A DNA stretch of 64,000 nucleotides, taken from positions 124,001 to 188,000 of the forward strand of contig NZ_BMDZ01000001.1 of assembly GCF_014636235.1 (NCBI RefSeq), in the 5' to 3' direction. The DNA is from Tistrella bauzanensis (GTDB lineage: Bacteria; Pseudomonadota; Alphaproteobacteria; Tistrellales; Tistrellaceae). Below the pieces are notes generated by a model. That model did not search any database. It saw only the letters and a list, made by a program, of their open reading frames with translations, and had not been told where the DNA came from. The stretch's first letter is position 1; each line of letters starts with the position of its first letter. Positions 1 to 11,556 of the stretch are shown here, piece after piece. Made by a program: the position numbers and the translations under genes.

Positions 1-417
1 CTGATCGAGGGCGTCGATGTCGGCCGCTTCGCCTATCTGCCGGTGGTGGTGGGCGACGATGCGCCGCAACTGGTGGCGCCGCTGCTGGATCTGATCGAAA
101 CCGCGCCCGATCTGGCCGACCAGTTCGTGGCCGGTGTCCGGGTCGGCGGGCGGCGGTGGGATGTGCACCTGAAGGACGGCGTGGTGGTGCGCCTGCCGGC
201 GACCGGTGCGGCCGCTGCCTGGCAGCGGCTGGCGGCGGTTGAGAAGGAGCACGGCATTCTGGAACGGGCGATCACGAGCGTCGACCTCAGGATCGCCGGC
301 CAGTTCGCGGTGCGGCTGACCGATGCGGCCAGTCTGGCCGAACGAATGAAGCCGGTGATCAAGCGACCACCGGCCAAGGCGGGGGTGGCGGCGACCGGCC
401 CCGGCCTCGACGCCTGA
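1..417 (+). CDS. ftsQ: Cell division protein FtsQ, C-terminal part
   Basis: The reading frame is open from the first base of the window and stops at 415-417, so only the last 138 residues are present. FtsQ is a bitopic inner-membrane divisome protein whose periplasmic part links early and late division proteins. The visible segment has the look of the periplasmic beta-domain: a Leu-Pro-Val-Val-Val-Gly stretch near the start, then alternating hydrophobic strands, including a 'dlRiagQFAVRLTD'-type strand near the end. Assignment rests mainly on position directly upstream of ftsA and ftsZ. The tail ends in a short Lys/Ala/Pro-rich segment. Confidence 0.85.
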   Translation: MIEGVDVGRFAYLPVVVGDDAPQLVAPLLDLIETAPDLADQFVAGVRVGGRRWDVHLKDGVVVRLPATGAAAAWQRLAAVEKEHGILERAITSVDLRIAGQFAVRLTDAASLAERMKPVIKRPPAKAGVAATGPGLDA

Positions 418-527
418 CGACGCACGATACGGCACGACACGGACCAGACGACCCGAACGATAACGCGCAGATCCCCGACAGGGCGGCAAACGGCCCGCAG
501 GATCATGGATGGAAGGTGGGACCAGGA

Positions 528-1763
528 ATGGCGAAGGGGCGCGGCGGCCTGATTGCGGCACTCGACATCGGCACCACCAAGGTGGTCTGCTTCATCGCCG
601 AAGGCGACGGGCATGGCCGCTGGCGGGTGCGCGGCATCGGCCATCAGGCGGCGCGCGGCCTGCGTGCCGGGCTGATCGTCGATATGGTCCAGGCCGAGGC
701 ATCGATTCTGGCGGCGGTGCATGCGGCCGAGCAGATGTCGGGCGAGACCATCGAACGGGTGGTGGTGGCCCTGCCGTCGACGGTGATGGCGAGCCATCTG
801 ATCGACCTTGAGGTGGAGATTGCCGGCCACGCGGTCGCCGATGCCGATATCCGACGGATCTATACCGAGGGGCGGCGCATGTTCGCGGGCGATGAGCGCG
901 CGGTCATTCATGCCCTGCCGGTCGATCATTCCATCGACGAGGCCGGCGGCATCCGGGATCCGCGCGGCATGTATGGCGAGCGGCTGGGTGTCAGCATGCA
1001 TGTCATCACCGCCCAGTCGAGCCCCTGGCGGAACCTTGAGCTGTGCATCGCCCGCTGCCACCTGGAAATCGAATCGGTCGTCGCCTCGCCCTTCGCCGCC
1101 GGCCTGGCCTGTCTGGTGGATGACGAGCGCAACATGGGCACCACCGTGGTCGACATGGGCGGCGGCGGCACCACCATGGCCGTGTTCTTCAATGGCAGCG
1201 TCATCCATGTCGACGGTTTCGGCATCGGCGGCCTGCATGTCACCCGCGATATCGCCCAGGTGCTGGAAACCCCGCTGGTTCATGCCGAGCGGATGAAGAC
1301 GCTGTACGGCTCGGCAATCGCCACGCCATCGGATGCGCGCGAACTGATCGAACTGCCACGGGTGGGCGAGCCCGACGGCGTGCAGAACGTGCCGCGTTCT
1401 CTGCTGGTCAACATCGTCCGGCCGCGGATCGAGGAGACCCTTGAACTGATCCGCGAGCAGCTTGAAAAAAGCGGCCTGGCCGATGTCGGCGCCAAGCGCG
1501 TGGTGCTGACCGGCGGCGCCTCGCAGCTTCAGGGCCTGCGTGAGCTGGCGGGCCGGGTGCTGGGTCGTCAGGTTCGGCTGGGCCGGCCGATCGCGGCCTC
1601 GGGCGAGATCGAGCAGTCGGGTGGCGCCGGCTTTTCGGTGGTGACCGGGCTGATCGCCCATGCGGTGGCCGATTGGGGCGAGGTGGGCGAGCGTGATGCC
1701 GGCCCCGATGCCGGCCGCGGCACCCTTGGCCGGCTTGGCCGCTGGCTGAAGGCGAACTTCTAG
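528..1763 (+). CDS. ftsA: Cell division protein FtsA
   Basis: Actin-like ATPase that tethers FtsZ to the inner membrane and recruits the divisome. The 411-residue product has the actin-fold phosphate-1 motif ALDIGTTKVV (about residues 11-20), a phosphate-2 motif VVDMGGGGTT (207-216) and an adenosine motif VVLTGGASQL (325-334). The 1C subdomain lies between the first two. The last 13 residues (LGRLGRWLKANF region) can form the amphipathic membrane-targeting helix. I chose ATG 528, preceded by GGAAGG at 511-516; an in-frame GTG at 516 lies on that purine run and is less likely. The gene sits 110 bases after ftsQ and 114 before ftsZ. Confidence 0.95.
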   Translation: MAKGRGGLIAALDIGTTKVVCFIAEGDGHGRWRVRGIGHQAARGLRAGLIVDMVQAEASILAAVHAAEQMSGETIERVVVALPSTVMASHLIDLEVEIAGHAVADADIRRIYTEGRRMFAGDERAVIHALPVDHSIDEAGGIRDPRGMYGERLGVSMHVITAQSSPWRNLELCIARCHLEIESVVASPFAAGLACLVDDERNMGTTVVDMGGGGTTMAVFFNGSVIHVDGFGIGGLHVTRDIAQVLETPLVHAERMKTLYGSAIATPSDARELIELPRVGEPDGVQNVPRSLLVNIVRPRIEETLELIREQLEKSGLADVGAKRVVLTGGASQLQGLRELAGRVLGRQVRLGRPIAASGEIEQSGGAGFSVVTGLIAHAVADWGEVGERDAGPDAGRGTLGRLGRWLKANF

Positions 1764-1877
1764 ATGACCGGCGGGGGTCAGACGGTCTGACCCGCGTCCC
1801 AAAGTTTCCGGGGCCCTGCGACGGCGATCTGCGGCAGGGTCCATCGAGCAAAGTCCGAGCGACCAGGAGGCAACACA

Positions 1878-3473
1878 ATGTCCCTTAATCTCAGCATCCC
1901 CGACAGCATGCAGTTGACCCCGCGCATCACCGTGATCGGTGTTGGCGGCGCCGGCGGCAATGCGGTCAACAACATGATCAACGCCCAGCTTGAGGGCGTC
2001 GAATTCATCGTCTGCAACACCGACGCCCAGGCATTGAGCCAGAGCCAGTCGGAGCGGCGCATCCAGCTTGGCCACCAGATCACTCATGGTCTGGGTGCGG
2101 GCGCGCGCCCCGAGGTCGGCCGCGCGGCCGCCCAGGAGACGATGGAAGAGATTTCCGAATATCTCGACGGCAGCCACATGGTGTTCGTCACCGCCGGCAT
2201 GGGCGGCGGCACCGGCACCGGTGCCGCACCGGTGATCGCCCAGGTCGCCCGCGAAAAGGGCATCCTGACCGTCGGTGTGGTGACCAAGCCCTTCCATTTC
2301 GAGGGCACCCGCCGCATGCGGCTGGCCGAGACCGGCATCGACGAACTGCAGAAGTATGTCGACACCCTGATCGTCATCCCGAATCAGAACCTGTTCCGGG
2401 TGGCCAATGAGCGCACGACCTTTGCCGATGCGTTCAAGATGGCCGACGACGTGCTGTATGCCGGCGTGCGCGGCGTGACCGATCTGATGGTCATGCCCGG
2501 CCTGATCAACCTGGACTTCGCCGATATCCGGACCGTGATGAGCGAGATGGGCAAGGCGATGATGGGCACCGGCGAGGCCGGTGGCGACAACCGCGCGATC
2601 GAGGCCGCCGAGGCCGCGATTTCCAACCCGCTGCTCGACGACGTGTCGATGAAGGGCGCGCGCGGCGTGCTGATCAACATCACCGGCGGCGGCGACATGA
2701 CCCTGTACGAGGTCGACGAGGCCGCCAACCGCATCCGCGAGGAAGTCGACCCCGACGCCCATATCATCTTCGGCTCGACCTTCGATCCCAGCCTGGAAGG
2801 CACGGTTCGCGTGTCGGTCGTGGCAACGGGCATCGATGCCGAGGAAGTCGCCCGCCAGCGCGCCCGCCGCGAACAGGAAGCCGAAGCTGCCGCCCGTGGC
2901 CAGGCCCAGGCCAATGCGACCGCGCAGGCCCAGGCCCGCGCCGACGCCCAGCAGGCGGCCGCCATGCAGCATGCGCCGCAGATGGCCGCCGGCGGCGGCA
3001 TGAACCGCCAGCGCCCGGCGATGGAAAGCCAGGCGCCGGTCATCACCACCACCCGTGGCGATGCCCGTGGCGGCCAGCCGCAGATGCCGCGGGGCGAGGT
3101 GGATGATGGCAGCTTCATCGCGCCGGAGCCGGTGCGGGCGCCCGAGCGCCCGGCCCATGCGGCCCAGTCGCATGCCGAGGCGCATGATGGCGCGCTGAAC
3201 CTGCCTGCCACCGCCCGCGTCGCCGAGACGGCCAACCGGTCGGTGGTCGATGATCGCCCGGCCACCGAAGCGGCCCCCCGCAAGCTGTCGTTCCTGCAGC
3301 GGATGACGGGTGGCCACCGCCGCGAGGCAGATGTGCCGGCCCGCCCGGCAGACGAACAGCCCCGTCGCACGCCGCGGCTGGATCATGTCGAAGGCTCTGC
3401 CGCCCCGCGCGCGGCCGAAGAGGAGACCGACCTGCTGGAGATCCCGGCCTTCCTGCGCCGTCAGGCCAATTGA
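1878..3473 (+). CDS. ftsZ: Cell division GTPase FtsZ
   Basis: Tubulin-like GTPase that forms the Z ring. The 531-residue protein has the tubulin signature GGGTGTG at residues 109-115 and the T7 loop NLDFAD at 211-216, which supplies the catalytic Asp to the neighbouring subunit. The GTPase core ends near residue 320. It is followed by an unusually long, Ala/Gln/Arg-rich low-complexity linker of about 190 residues and the conserved C-terminal peptide EIPAFLRRQ that binds FtsA. Many alphaproteobacterial FtsZ proteins have such linkers, so the length is not a defect. The start has a good AGGAGG-like site (ccaggaggcaaca) just upstream. Confidence 0.98.
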   Translation: MSLNLSIPDSMQLTPRITVIGVGGAGGNAVNNMINAQLEGVEFIVCNTDAQALSQSQSERRIQLGHQITHGLGAGARPEVGRAAAQETMEEISEYLDGSHMVFVTAGMGGGTGTGAAPVIAQVAREKGILTVGVVTKPFHFEGTRRMRLAETGIDELQKYVDTLIVIPNQNLFRVANERTTFADAFKMADDVLYAGVRGVTDLMVMPGLINLDFADIRTVMSEMGKAMMGTGEAGGDNRAIEAAEAAISNPLLDDVSMKGARGVLINITGGGDMTLYEVDEAANRIREEVDPDAHIIFGSTFDPSLEGTVRVSVVATGIDAEEVARQRARREQEAEAAARGQAQANATAQAQARADAQQAAAMQHAPQMAAGGGMNRQRPAMESQAPVITTTRGDARGGQPQMPRGEVDDGSFIAPEPVRAPERPAHAAQSHAEAHDGALNLPATARVAETANRSVVDDRPATEAAPRKLSFLQRMTGGHRREADVPARPADEQPRRTPRLDHVEGSAAPRAAEEETDLLEIPAFLRRQAN

Positions 3474-3496
3474 GCCCGACGACCTGACGGGCGTCA

Positions 3497-3546
3497 TCCC
3501 CGGGCCGGCCGGCCGCTTCGGCGGCCCGCCGGGGCCTGGGGGATGG
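3497..3546 (+). other. GC-rich imperfect hairpin just downstream of ftsZ
   Basis: A stem GGCCGC / GCGGCC closes a TTCG tetraloop at 3517-3520 and extends outward, after one mismatch, by about five further pairs. There is no T tract. It begins about 24 bases after the ftsZ stop. It could stabilise or process the ftsZ 3' end; the better terminator lies 200 bases further on. The rest of 3474-3735 shows no credible gene. Confidence 0.4.
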
Positions 3547-3735
3547 CGGCTCCGCCATAGACGACCCGGCCTGCCGCGATCTGCCCGCGGTGGCCAGGTC
3601 TGCCGATAAAGCCGGCCGCACCGACGGATCCGCGCGACGATCGCGTTCCGCCATCTTGGGCGGAGGCGATGCGCAGCCGTGGTGCCCCGGGCTGCAAGCC
3701 TGCGCGTCCGGTCGCTCGGAAGCGCGCAGACGGGC

Positions 3736-3779
3736 GCCGGCTCGTGCCGTCACGGCACGGGCCGGCGTCTTCTTTTTTT
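3736..3779 (+). terminator. Rho-independent terminator of the fts cluster
   Basis: Inverted repeat with left arm GCCGGCTCGTGCCG and right arm CGGCACGGGCCGGC around a TCA loop, with one internal mismatch, followed by tcttcTTTTTTT. It lies about 260 bases after ftsZ and separates the fts transcript from lpxC. Confidence 0.8.
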
Positions 3780-3868
3780 GAAATGGCATCTTTTCTCGAA
3801 TCGGCACCAGGGCGGGCACCCTGGCCGTCATGCCTGCCCGGCGATGTCACGGCTGATGACGGTGGTGC

Positions 3869-3885
3869 TGTTACAATTGGTAACA
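3869..3885. promoter_or_regulatory. Inverted repeat TGTTAC-N5-GTAACA upstream of lpxC
   Basis: Perfect 6-bp arms around a 5-base spacer form an operator-like dyad in the 300-base leader of lpxC. The surroundings (ttggtaacaaagagtgattt) are AT-rich for this genome, which suits a promoter region. I do not recognise the binding protein. Confidence 0.4.
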
Positions 3886-4082
3886 AAGAGTGATTTGTGA
3901 GCTGACGCGCGGCTTGCTACCTGTTCACTGACGGATCCCGCCATGGATCCACGCTGGCCGACAGATGGCCCGCCTGTTTCGGCAGACCACGACGATCCGC
4001 AGACGACGGTGTCGCACCGCCGATCGACCCATTGCCGAACAGACATGCCGACCGGCCGCATTTGTGAACGGAGCCTTTGACC

Positions 4083-5051
4083 GTGTACCTCAACGACATC
4101 CACGACAGCGCCGATTTCTTCCGCCGTGCCGCGCCTCTGGGCGTCGTCCGTCAGCGGACGCTGGCCGTGCCGATGCGGTGCAGCGGCATCGGTCTGCATA
4201 GCGGCATGCCCGTCGAGATGATCCTGCGCCCGGCGCCGGTGGACAGCGGTATCCGCTTCCGCCGGACCGATCTTGGGGGCGTGATCGTGCCGGCGCGGCA
4301 TGACACCATCATCAACACCCGGCTGTGCAGCATGTTGGGCGTTCCGGCTATGGGTGACCGGCCGGCGGCGAGCGTGTCGACGGTTGAACATCTGATGGCG
4401 GCGCTGGCCGCGGCCGGGATCGATAATCTGCTGGTCGATATCGACGGGCCGGAAGTGCCGGTGATGGACGGCAGTTCGCGCCCCTTTCTGTTCCTGATCG
4501 ACTGCGCGGGCGTCACCGAGCAGGCGGCGGCGCGCCGCTTCATTGAGGTGCTGAAGCCGGTCGAGCTGGAGCAGGGTGCATCGCGGGTGCGGCTGGTTCC
4601 CGCCGACCGCTGGATTCTGGACGTCACGATCGACTTCGAAAACCCGGTGATCGGCCGCGAGCGGATCGAACTTGAATTGACCGCGAACGGCTTTGCCAGC
4701 GAGCTGGCTGCGGCCCGCACCTTCGGATTTGCTCATGAGGTGGAGCAGATGCGGGCGGCGGGCCTGGGTCGCGGCGGGTCGCTGGACAATGCCGTGGTGG
4801 TCGATGGCGGGGCGGTGCTGAACCCTGAGGGGCTGCGCTTTGCCGACGAATTCGTGCGCCACAAGGCACTGGATGCAGTGGGCGATCTGTATCTGGCCGG
4901 TGCACCGCTGCTGGCGCGCTTCGAGGGGCTGGCCCCGGGGCATGGGGTGAACAACGCCCTGTTGCACAAGCTGTTCGCCGATCCGACGGCGTGGCGTTAT
5001 ACCGAATGCGTCGCAGAGGCCGGTCAACTGCATCAGGTTGCGGCGGCCTGA
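4083..5051 (+). CDS. lpxC: UDP-3-O-acyl-N-acetylglucosamine deacetylase LpxC
   Basis: Zinc enzyme that catalyses the committed step of lipid A synthesis. The family's zinc ligands are visible: His103 in STVEHLMAAL (with the neighbouring Glu102), and His260 and Asp264 in RHKALD. The catalytic-base His287 is in GHGVNN. The protein is about 322 residues, slightly longer than usual because some 25 residues precede the RTL...SGIGLHSG opening. The start is uncertain: GGAG at 4070-4073 fits GTG 4083 (spacing 9) better than the in-frame TTG at 4077 (spacing 3). The gene follows ftsZ, as in many proteobacteria, but behind its own terminator and leader. Confidence 0.95.
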   Translation: MYLNDIHDSADFFRRAAPLGVVRQRTLAVPMRCSGIGLHSGMPVEMILRPAPVDSGIRFRRTDLGGVIVPARHDTIINTRLCSMLGVPAMGDRPAASVSTVEHLMAALAAAGIDNLLVDIDGPEVPVMDGSSRPFLFLIDCAGVTEQAAARRFIEVLKPVELEQGASRVRLVPADRWILDVTIDFENPVIGRERIELELTANGFASELAAARTFGFAHEVEQMRAAGLGRGGSLDNAVVVDGGAVLNPEGLRFADEFVRHKALDAVGDLYLAGAPLLARFEGLAPGHGVNNALLHKLFADPTAWRYTECVAEAGQLHQVAAA

Positions 5052-5113
5052 GCCGCGAACCGCCGCGACCACGTCGCCTCAGCCGTATCGCAAAGTGGAC
5101 CGTCACCCGACAC

Positions 5114-5155
5114 AAAAAAACCCGCGCCGTTTCCCTGGGACGGCGCGGGTTTTTC
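5114..5155. terminator. Bidirectional terminator between lpxC and the XRE regulator gene
   Basis: A perfect 10-bp stem CCCGCGCCGT / ACGGCGCGGG (5121-5130 and 5140-5149) is flanked by seven A on the left and five T on the right. It can therefore stop transcription from both converging genes. Confidence 0.9.
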
Positions 5156-5219
5156 AGTGGTCTTCGATCGGCCATGCAGGCGTGGGCATGACAGGGCCGT
5201 GGGGTGCCACCGGCGACGG

Positions 5220-5708
5220 CTACGATCTCTCGCGGTCGTCGGCCAGCAGATTGTCCACGTCCAGATCTGGCGCGAGCGGTGTCCCGTCGCGACGTCCGCC
5301 TTCTGACAAGGCCTTGATCAGGCGAATGATTGCCGTCCGCAAGGTCTGGTCGGTGATATCAGTGAAGTAGCGGACAAGCTCGATCGTCGACCGGTTCTTG
5401 CCGCCATGTTCCTTAGGCGCATCCAGATCTATACTGTCCGCAATCTCTTCGAGGCCGTCGAAGAAGAAAGCAACTGGCACCCCAAGTTTGGTTGCAATTT
5501 CATAAAGACGGCCAGCACTGACCCGATTCAGACCAGTTTCGTATTTCTGCACCTGCTGGTACGAAATATCGAGCGCTGCCGCCAGATGTTCCTGTGTCAT
5601 GCCGAGCAGCGTCCGCCTCAGACGGATACGCTCTCCGACAAAATTATCGACACGTCTTGCCAGTTCCCCCATAGCGCAGGCGTCTCTGTGCATGTTTTTG
5701 TTGCTCAT
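5220..5708 (-). CDS. XRE-family (PraR/SinR-like) transcriptional regulator
   Basis: Small DNA-binding protein of 162 residues. Residues about 20-75 form a classical Cro/CI helix-turn-helix: RIRLRRTLLGMTQEHLA, then SYQQVQKYETG as recognition helix, then VPVAFFF. The 'QQVQKYE..NRVSAGRL' wording is characteristic of the PraR-like group found across alphaproteobacteria. The C-terminal half is charged and lacks a recognisable ligand domain. The start is unsure: ATG 5708 lacks a clear ribosome site and lies only 24 bases from a TTGACA box, so ATG 5693 or 5672 are alternatives. Targets cannot be read from the sequence. Confidence 0.85.
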   Translation of the reverse strand: MSNKNMHRDACAMGELARRVDNFVGERIRLRRTLLGMTQEHLAAALDISYQQVQKYETGLNRVSAGRLYEIATKLGVPVAFFFDGLEEIADSIDLDAPKEHGGKNRSTIELVRYFTDITDQTLRTAIIRLIKALSEGGRRDGTPLAPDLDVDNLLADDRERS

Positions 5709-5737
5709 ATTTGCGGTCGCATGAACAGGTTTGTCAA
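5709..5737 (-). promoter_or_regulatory. Candidate sigma-70 promoter of the XRE regulator
   Basis: On the minus strand a perfect TTGACA lies at 5737-5732. With a 17-base spacer the -10 would be GCAAAT at 5714-5709, a weak match. Transcription would start at or within the first codons, implying a leaderless transcript or a start codon further downstream than 5708. Confidence 0.4.
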
Positions 5738-6610
5738 ACAGAACTTCGAGTAATCATTCTTGTTCGCCGAACAGACATAACGGGCACGGAAACAATCGCC
5801 AGAGATATTCGCGCTAGAAAGTGACTTCTTCACATAATACCGTCGGTTGCTCCGGGATTCTTTCGCACGCTTCAAATTCATCGAGCCAGAGCTTGCAGCG
5901 AAATGCATGAATATATTCTCCGGCCTGCATCGACAATAAAAGCAGCGATCAAAGAATTGGTTGAAACCAGGCAGCCTCATGAACGCGTAACGGCGTATCA
6001 TGAACAAAATATTAACTCTGTCGCTGCTTCCAGAAAATGGTCAGGGTTGTGGCCCAAGCCGATTCAGCGCCGTCCGGCTGCAATCGAAATGCTGTTTCAA
6101 AGTGAGAATTGAACCATGTCTCGCCTGCGACTTGCGCCCTGTGGGTGCGGAGATCGATGGATTATGTGCGCCGTGCTGTCATTCCGGCATGCGCTGTTCA
6201 TCCCATCGCGGTCTTGGCCAACGCTGTACGTTTCTGATGCACCAGTCATATCCGGATATGACGCCCTGCCGCGTGATGGGAGGCCGTCGGCCCGGAGGTG
6301 GAGCCTGCGGGGGCGGTTTTCCATCATGATCGGTATGATCGGTATTCCGGTCTCATGGTGCGCAACAGAATGACGCACGGCCGGCCGCCGCCGTCGGCGG
6401 AATGCGGCGGCGGCGGGGGATGCCGTGGCATTGCCGGGGCACGCGCGCATCGATGCGCCACGGCTCTGTTCGTCCGGGACAAGAGTGATATAGTAGCGGC
6501 CGCCTGACCCGGGACTGTTGTCTGTGGTGGTTCGGGGGCGTGGCGCCGGCCGGCTGCAGTGGCGGGCAGGGCTTGAGTGCGTGACACCGAGTAAGCGTGA
6601 CGGGGAGCGG
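5738..6610. other. Long AT-rich intergenic region between the XRE gene and bamD
   Basis: About 870 bases without a convincing gene. Positions about 5740-6110 are clearly richer in A+T than the rest of the window. Short open frames exist at 5705-6007 (minus) and 5903-6112 (plus), but neither has a clear ribosome site or family resemblance. From 6290 the sequence becomes GC-rich again, with a 9-base direct repeat ATGATCGGT at 6326-6343 and a GCCGCC-rich potential hairpin near 6380-6420. A possible -10 TATAGT lies at 6489-6494 before bamD. Confidence 0.5.
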
Positions 6611-7486
6611 ATGGCGAAGGCAGTCGCAACGGAACGGGCGATCGCGATGCGGATGGCGGCACAGGCGGGCCGCGGCCGGAAGATCGCGCGGGCTGGCATC
6701 CTGCTGGCGGGCATGACCGTGCTCGCCGCGTGCTCCAGCGACAATGACGAGCCGGTCTATGTGGAACGGCCGGTCGACCAGATTTACAATGAGGCGGCGG
6801 GACAGCTCGACCAGGGCGAATATCGCGATGCCGCCCGCAGCTTCGACGAGGTGGAACGCCAGCATCCCTATTCGACCTGGGCCACGGAAGCGCAGCTGAT
6901 GGCCGCGTATTCCTATTATCAGGCCAATGAATACGAGGATGCGATCGCGGCAGCCCAGCGTTTCATCGACCTGCATCCCGGCAATCCCAATGTTGCCTAT
7001 GCCTATTACCTGGTGGGCCTGTGCAACTATGAGCGGATCTCGGATGTCGGACGCGATCAGGACATGACCCGCAAGGCGATGGAAGCCTTCGAGGAGGTGG
7101 TGCGCCGCTTCCCCGACAGCGCCTATGCCCGCGATGCGCGCCTGAAGATCGATCTGGCCCGCGACCATCTGGCGGGCAAGGAAATGCAGATCGGCCGCTA
7201 TTACCTGACGCGCGGCATGTATATCGCGGCGATCAACCGGTTCCGCACCGTGGTTGAACGCTATCAGACCACCACCCATGCGCCGGAAGCCCTGCACAGG
7301 CTGACCGAGGCCTATCTTTCGCTCGGCATCGAGCGGGAGGCCCAGACCTCGGCCGCCGTGCTGGGGTACAACTATCCGGGCAGCGAGTGGTATGAGGACA
7401 GTTATGCCCTGCTCACCGGTCGCGATCTGCGCCCGGTTGAAGACAAGGGTTCGTGGATCAGCCGGGCCTTCAGCTCGGTGTTCTGA
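6611..7486 (+). CDS. bamD: Outer-membrane assembly lipoprotein BamD
   Basis: BamD is the essential lipoprotein of the BAM complex, which inserts beta-barrel proteins into the outer membrane. The 291-residue product has a lipoprotein signal peptide with lipobox LAAC at Cys41. TPR-type helices begin at 'YNEAAGQLDQGEYRDAARSF', and the family-typical HPYSTWATEAQLMAAYSYY and IDLHPGNPN segments follow. I chose ATG 6611 because GGGGAG lies 4 bases upstream; ATG 6647 is also possible and would shorten the n-region. Followed by recN and ligA, a neighbourhood common in alphaproteobacteria. Confidence 0.95.
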   Translation: MAKAVATERAIAMRMAAQAGRGRKIARAGILLAGMTVLAACSSDNDEPVYVERPVDQIYNEAAGQLDQGEYRDAARSFDEVERQHPYSTWATEAQLMAAYSYYQANEYEDAIAAAQRFIDLHPGNPNVAYAYYLVGLCNYERISDVGRDQDMTRKAMEAFEEVVRRFPDSAYARDARLKIDLARDHLAGKEMQIGRYYLTRGMYIAAINRFRTVVERYQTTTHAPEALHRLTEAYLSLGIEREAQTSAAVLGYNYPGSEWYEDSYALLTGRDLRPVEDKGSWISRAFSSVF

Positions 7487-7566
7487 TCCGTCGTCTCGAA
7501 TGGGTCGGGCAGGGCCCGCGCGACTGACCGCGCCTGGGCCCGCCCGCAACCGTCACGGAAGGCCGG

Positions 7567-9249
7567 ATGCTCGCAAGCCTCTCGATCCGCGACGTCGTTC
7601 TGATCGACCGGCTGGATCTCGACCTGGGGTCCGGTCTCGCCGTCCTGACCGGTGAAACCGGTGCCGGCAAATCCATTCTGCTCGACGCGCTGGGCCTGGC
7701 GCTGGGTGCGCGCGGTGACAGCGGGCTGGTCCGCGCCGGCGCGACGCAGGCATCGGTTACCGCCGTCTTCGAGCTGGCCCCTGGCCATGCGGTCTGGGCG
7801 GTGCTCGACGAACAGGCGATCCCCGTTGAAGCATCGCTGACCTTGCGCCGTGTGGTCACCGCCGATGGCCGCAGCCGCGCCTGGATCAACGATCGGGCGG
7901 TGGGTGTCACGCTGCTTCGACAGATCGGCGATTATCTGGTCGAGATCCACGGCCAGCATGATCAGCACGGCCTGCTGGACCCGCGCACCCATCGCGATGT
8001 GCTGGACCAGTTCGGCGGCCACGATGCCTTGCGCGCGGCCACCGCGCGTGCCTTCCGCGAGATGCAGGCAGCCGATGCCGCCCGCGATCGCGCCGAGGCC
8101 GAGGCCGAGGCGGTGCGCCGTGAAGAGGATCATCTTCGCACCAGCCTTGCCGACCTGGTGAAGCTGAAGCCTGAGCCGGGCGAGGAGGCCGACCTGGTTG
8201 CCCGCCGTCAGCGGCTTCAGAATGCCGACCGGGTGGTGTCGGCGCTGAATGCGGCGCTCGATGCCTTGAACGGCGAACCCGGCCTGGAGATGCGGCTGCT
8301 GGATGCCGACCGCGCCCTGCAGCGCCTGCCTGATGCCGATACGGAACCGCGGGTGGCGCAGCTGCGGGCCGGGCTGGAACGGGCCTCGATCGAGATCGGC
8401 GAGGGTGTTGCGGCCATCGAGCGGCTGATGGCCGACCTGGATCTGGGCGAAGACAGCCTGGAATCGGTGGAGGACCGGCTCTATGCATTGCGGGCGGCCG
8501 CGCGCCGCCATCAGGTGACGACCGAAGACCTGCCCGAATTGTCGCGGCACCTCCGCGAACGGCTGGATCTGATCGATGGCGGCATCGGCGGGGTTGCCAA
8601 ACTTGCCGCCGCCGCCACGGCCGCGCGTGCCGCCTATAAGACGGCGGCAGCCGCCCTGTCGACGGCGCGGCGCGGCGCGGCCGATGCCCTGGTGACGGCG
8701 ATTTCGGCCGAACTGGTGCCGCTGCGGATGGGCCGGGTGGAACTGGCGGTCGCGTTCGACCCTTTACCCGAGGGCAGTTGGGGGCCTGAGGGCACCGAAC
8801 GCTGCCAGTTCATGGTGCGCACCAATCCGGGCGCTCCGGCCGGGCCGCTGGCCCGTGTGGCCTCGGGTGGCGAGTTGTCGCGGCTGATGCTGGCCCTGAA
8901 GGTGGTGCTGGCACGCACCGCCAGCGCCGGCACCCTGGTCTTCGACGAGGTCGACAGCGGCATCGGTGGTGCCGTCGCCGATGCGGTGGGTGAACGGTTG
9001 CAGCGGCTGGGCGGCCATGCACAGGTGCTGGTGGTAACCCACAACCCGCAGGTCGCGGCCCGCGGCGACCTGCATCTGAGGGTCGCCAAACGCGTGGAGG
9101 ATGGCCAGACGCTGACCGAGGTGCGGGCACTGGACGCGACCGAGCGACGCGAAGAGGTGGCGCGGATGCTGTCGGGCGCCGAACTGACCGCCGAGGCCCG
9201 GGCCGCCGCCGACCGGCTGATGAGCCTGGCATCGCGCGACGTCGCCTGA
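7567..9249 (+). CDS. recN: DNA repair protein RecN
   Basis: SMC-like ATPase acting in double-strand break repair. The 560-residue protein has an N-terminal Walker A GETGAGKS (residues 29-36) and the RecN-typical GQHDQHGLLDP. A central coiled-coil region of about 250 residues rich in Ala, Glu and Arg follows. The C-terminal half carries the ABC-type signature SGGELSRLML (about 432-441) and Walker B LVFDEVDSGIGG (about 456-467). Length and order match the family. It starts 80 bases after bamD, and no terminator separates the two, so co-transcription is plausible. Confidence 0.95.
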   Translation: MLASLSIRDVVLIDRLDLDLGSGLAVLTGETGAGKSILLDALGLALGARGDSGLVRAGATQASVTAVFELAPGHAVWAVLDEQAIPVEASLTLRRVVTADGRSRAWINDRAVGVTLLRQIGDYLVEIHGQHDQHGLLDPRTHRDVLDQFGGHDALRAATARAFREMQAADAARDRAEAEAEAVRREEDHLRTSLADLVKLKPEPGEEADLVARRQRLQNADRVVSALNAALDALNGEPGLEMRLLDADRALQRLPDADTEPRVAQLRAGLERASIEIGEGVAAIERLMADLDLGEDSLESVEDRLYALRAAARRHQVTTEDLPELSRHLRERLDLIDGGIGGVAKLAAAATAARAAYKTAAAALSTARRGAADALVTAISAELVPLRMGRVELAVAFDPLPEGSWGPEGTERCQFMVRTNPGAPAGPLARVASGGELSRLMLALKVVLARTASAGTLVFDEVDSGIGGAVADAVGERLQRLGGHAQVLVVTHNPQVAARGDLHLRVAKRVEDGQTLTEVRALDATERREEVARMLSGAELTAEARAAADRLMSLASRDVA

Positions 9250-9314
9250 TTGCCATGGGGGGCCGGCGCGCCATGCGGGTGATCCGTCTTGATCCGCGCC
9301 CTCTGGCGTCGTAA

Positions 9315-11468
<2,154 letters not shown>

Positions 11469-11556
11469 CGGCGCGCTCGGAAACGGGCATACTCACGCGG
11501 ATCAAACGTTCGTTTCAAGGGTCCGCGATGAAGAGGCCCCAGGAAAAGGTTTGCCC

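Noticed and set aside
33..3497. A 1154-codon open frame on the minus strand across ftsQ-ftsA-ftsZ
   Set aside because: It is antisense to three firmly identified genes, has His/Arg/Gly-rich composition typical of the reverse frame in high-GC coding DNA, and no family resemblance.
5705..6007. A 100-codon minus-strand frame in the AT-rich island
   Set aside because: It overlaps the XRE promoter, has no ribosome site, and its Arg/Cys/Phe-rich composition resembles chance translation of AT-rich DNA.
5903..6112. A 69-codon plus-strand frame in the AT-rich island
   Set aside because: No ribosome site and no recognisable motif; kept only as part of the intergenic description.
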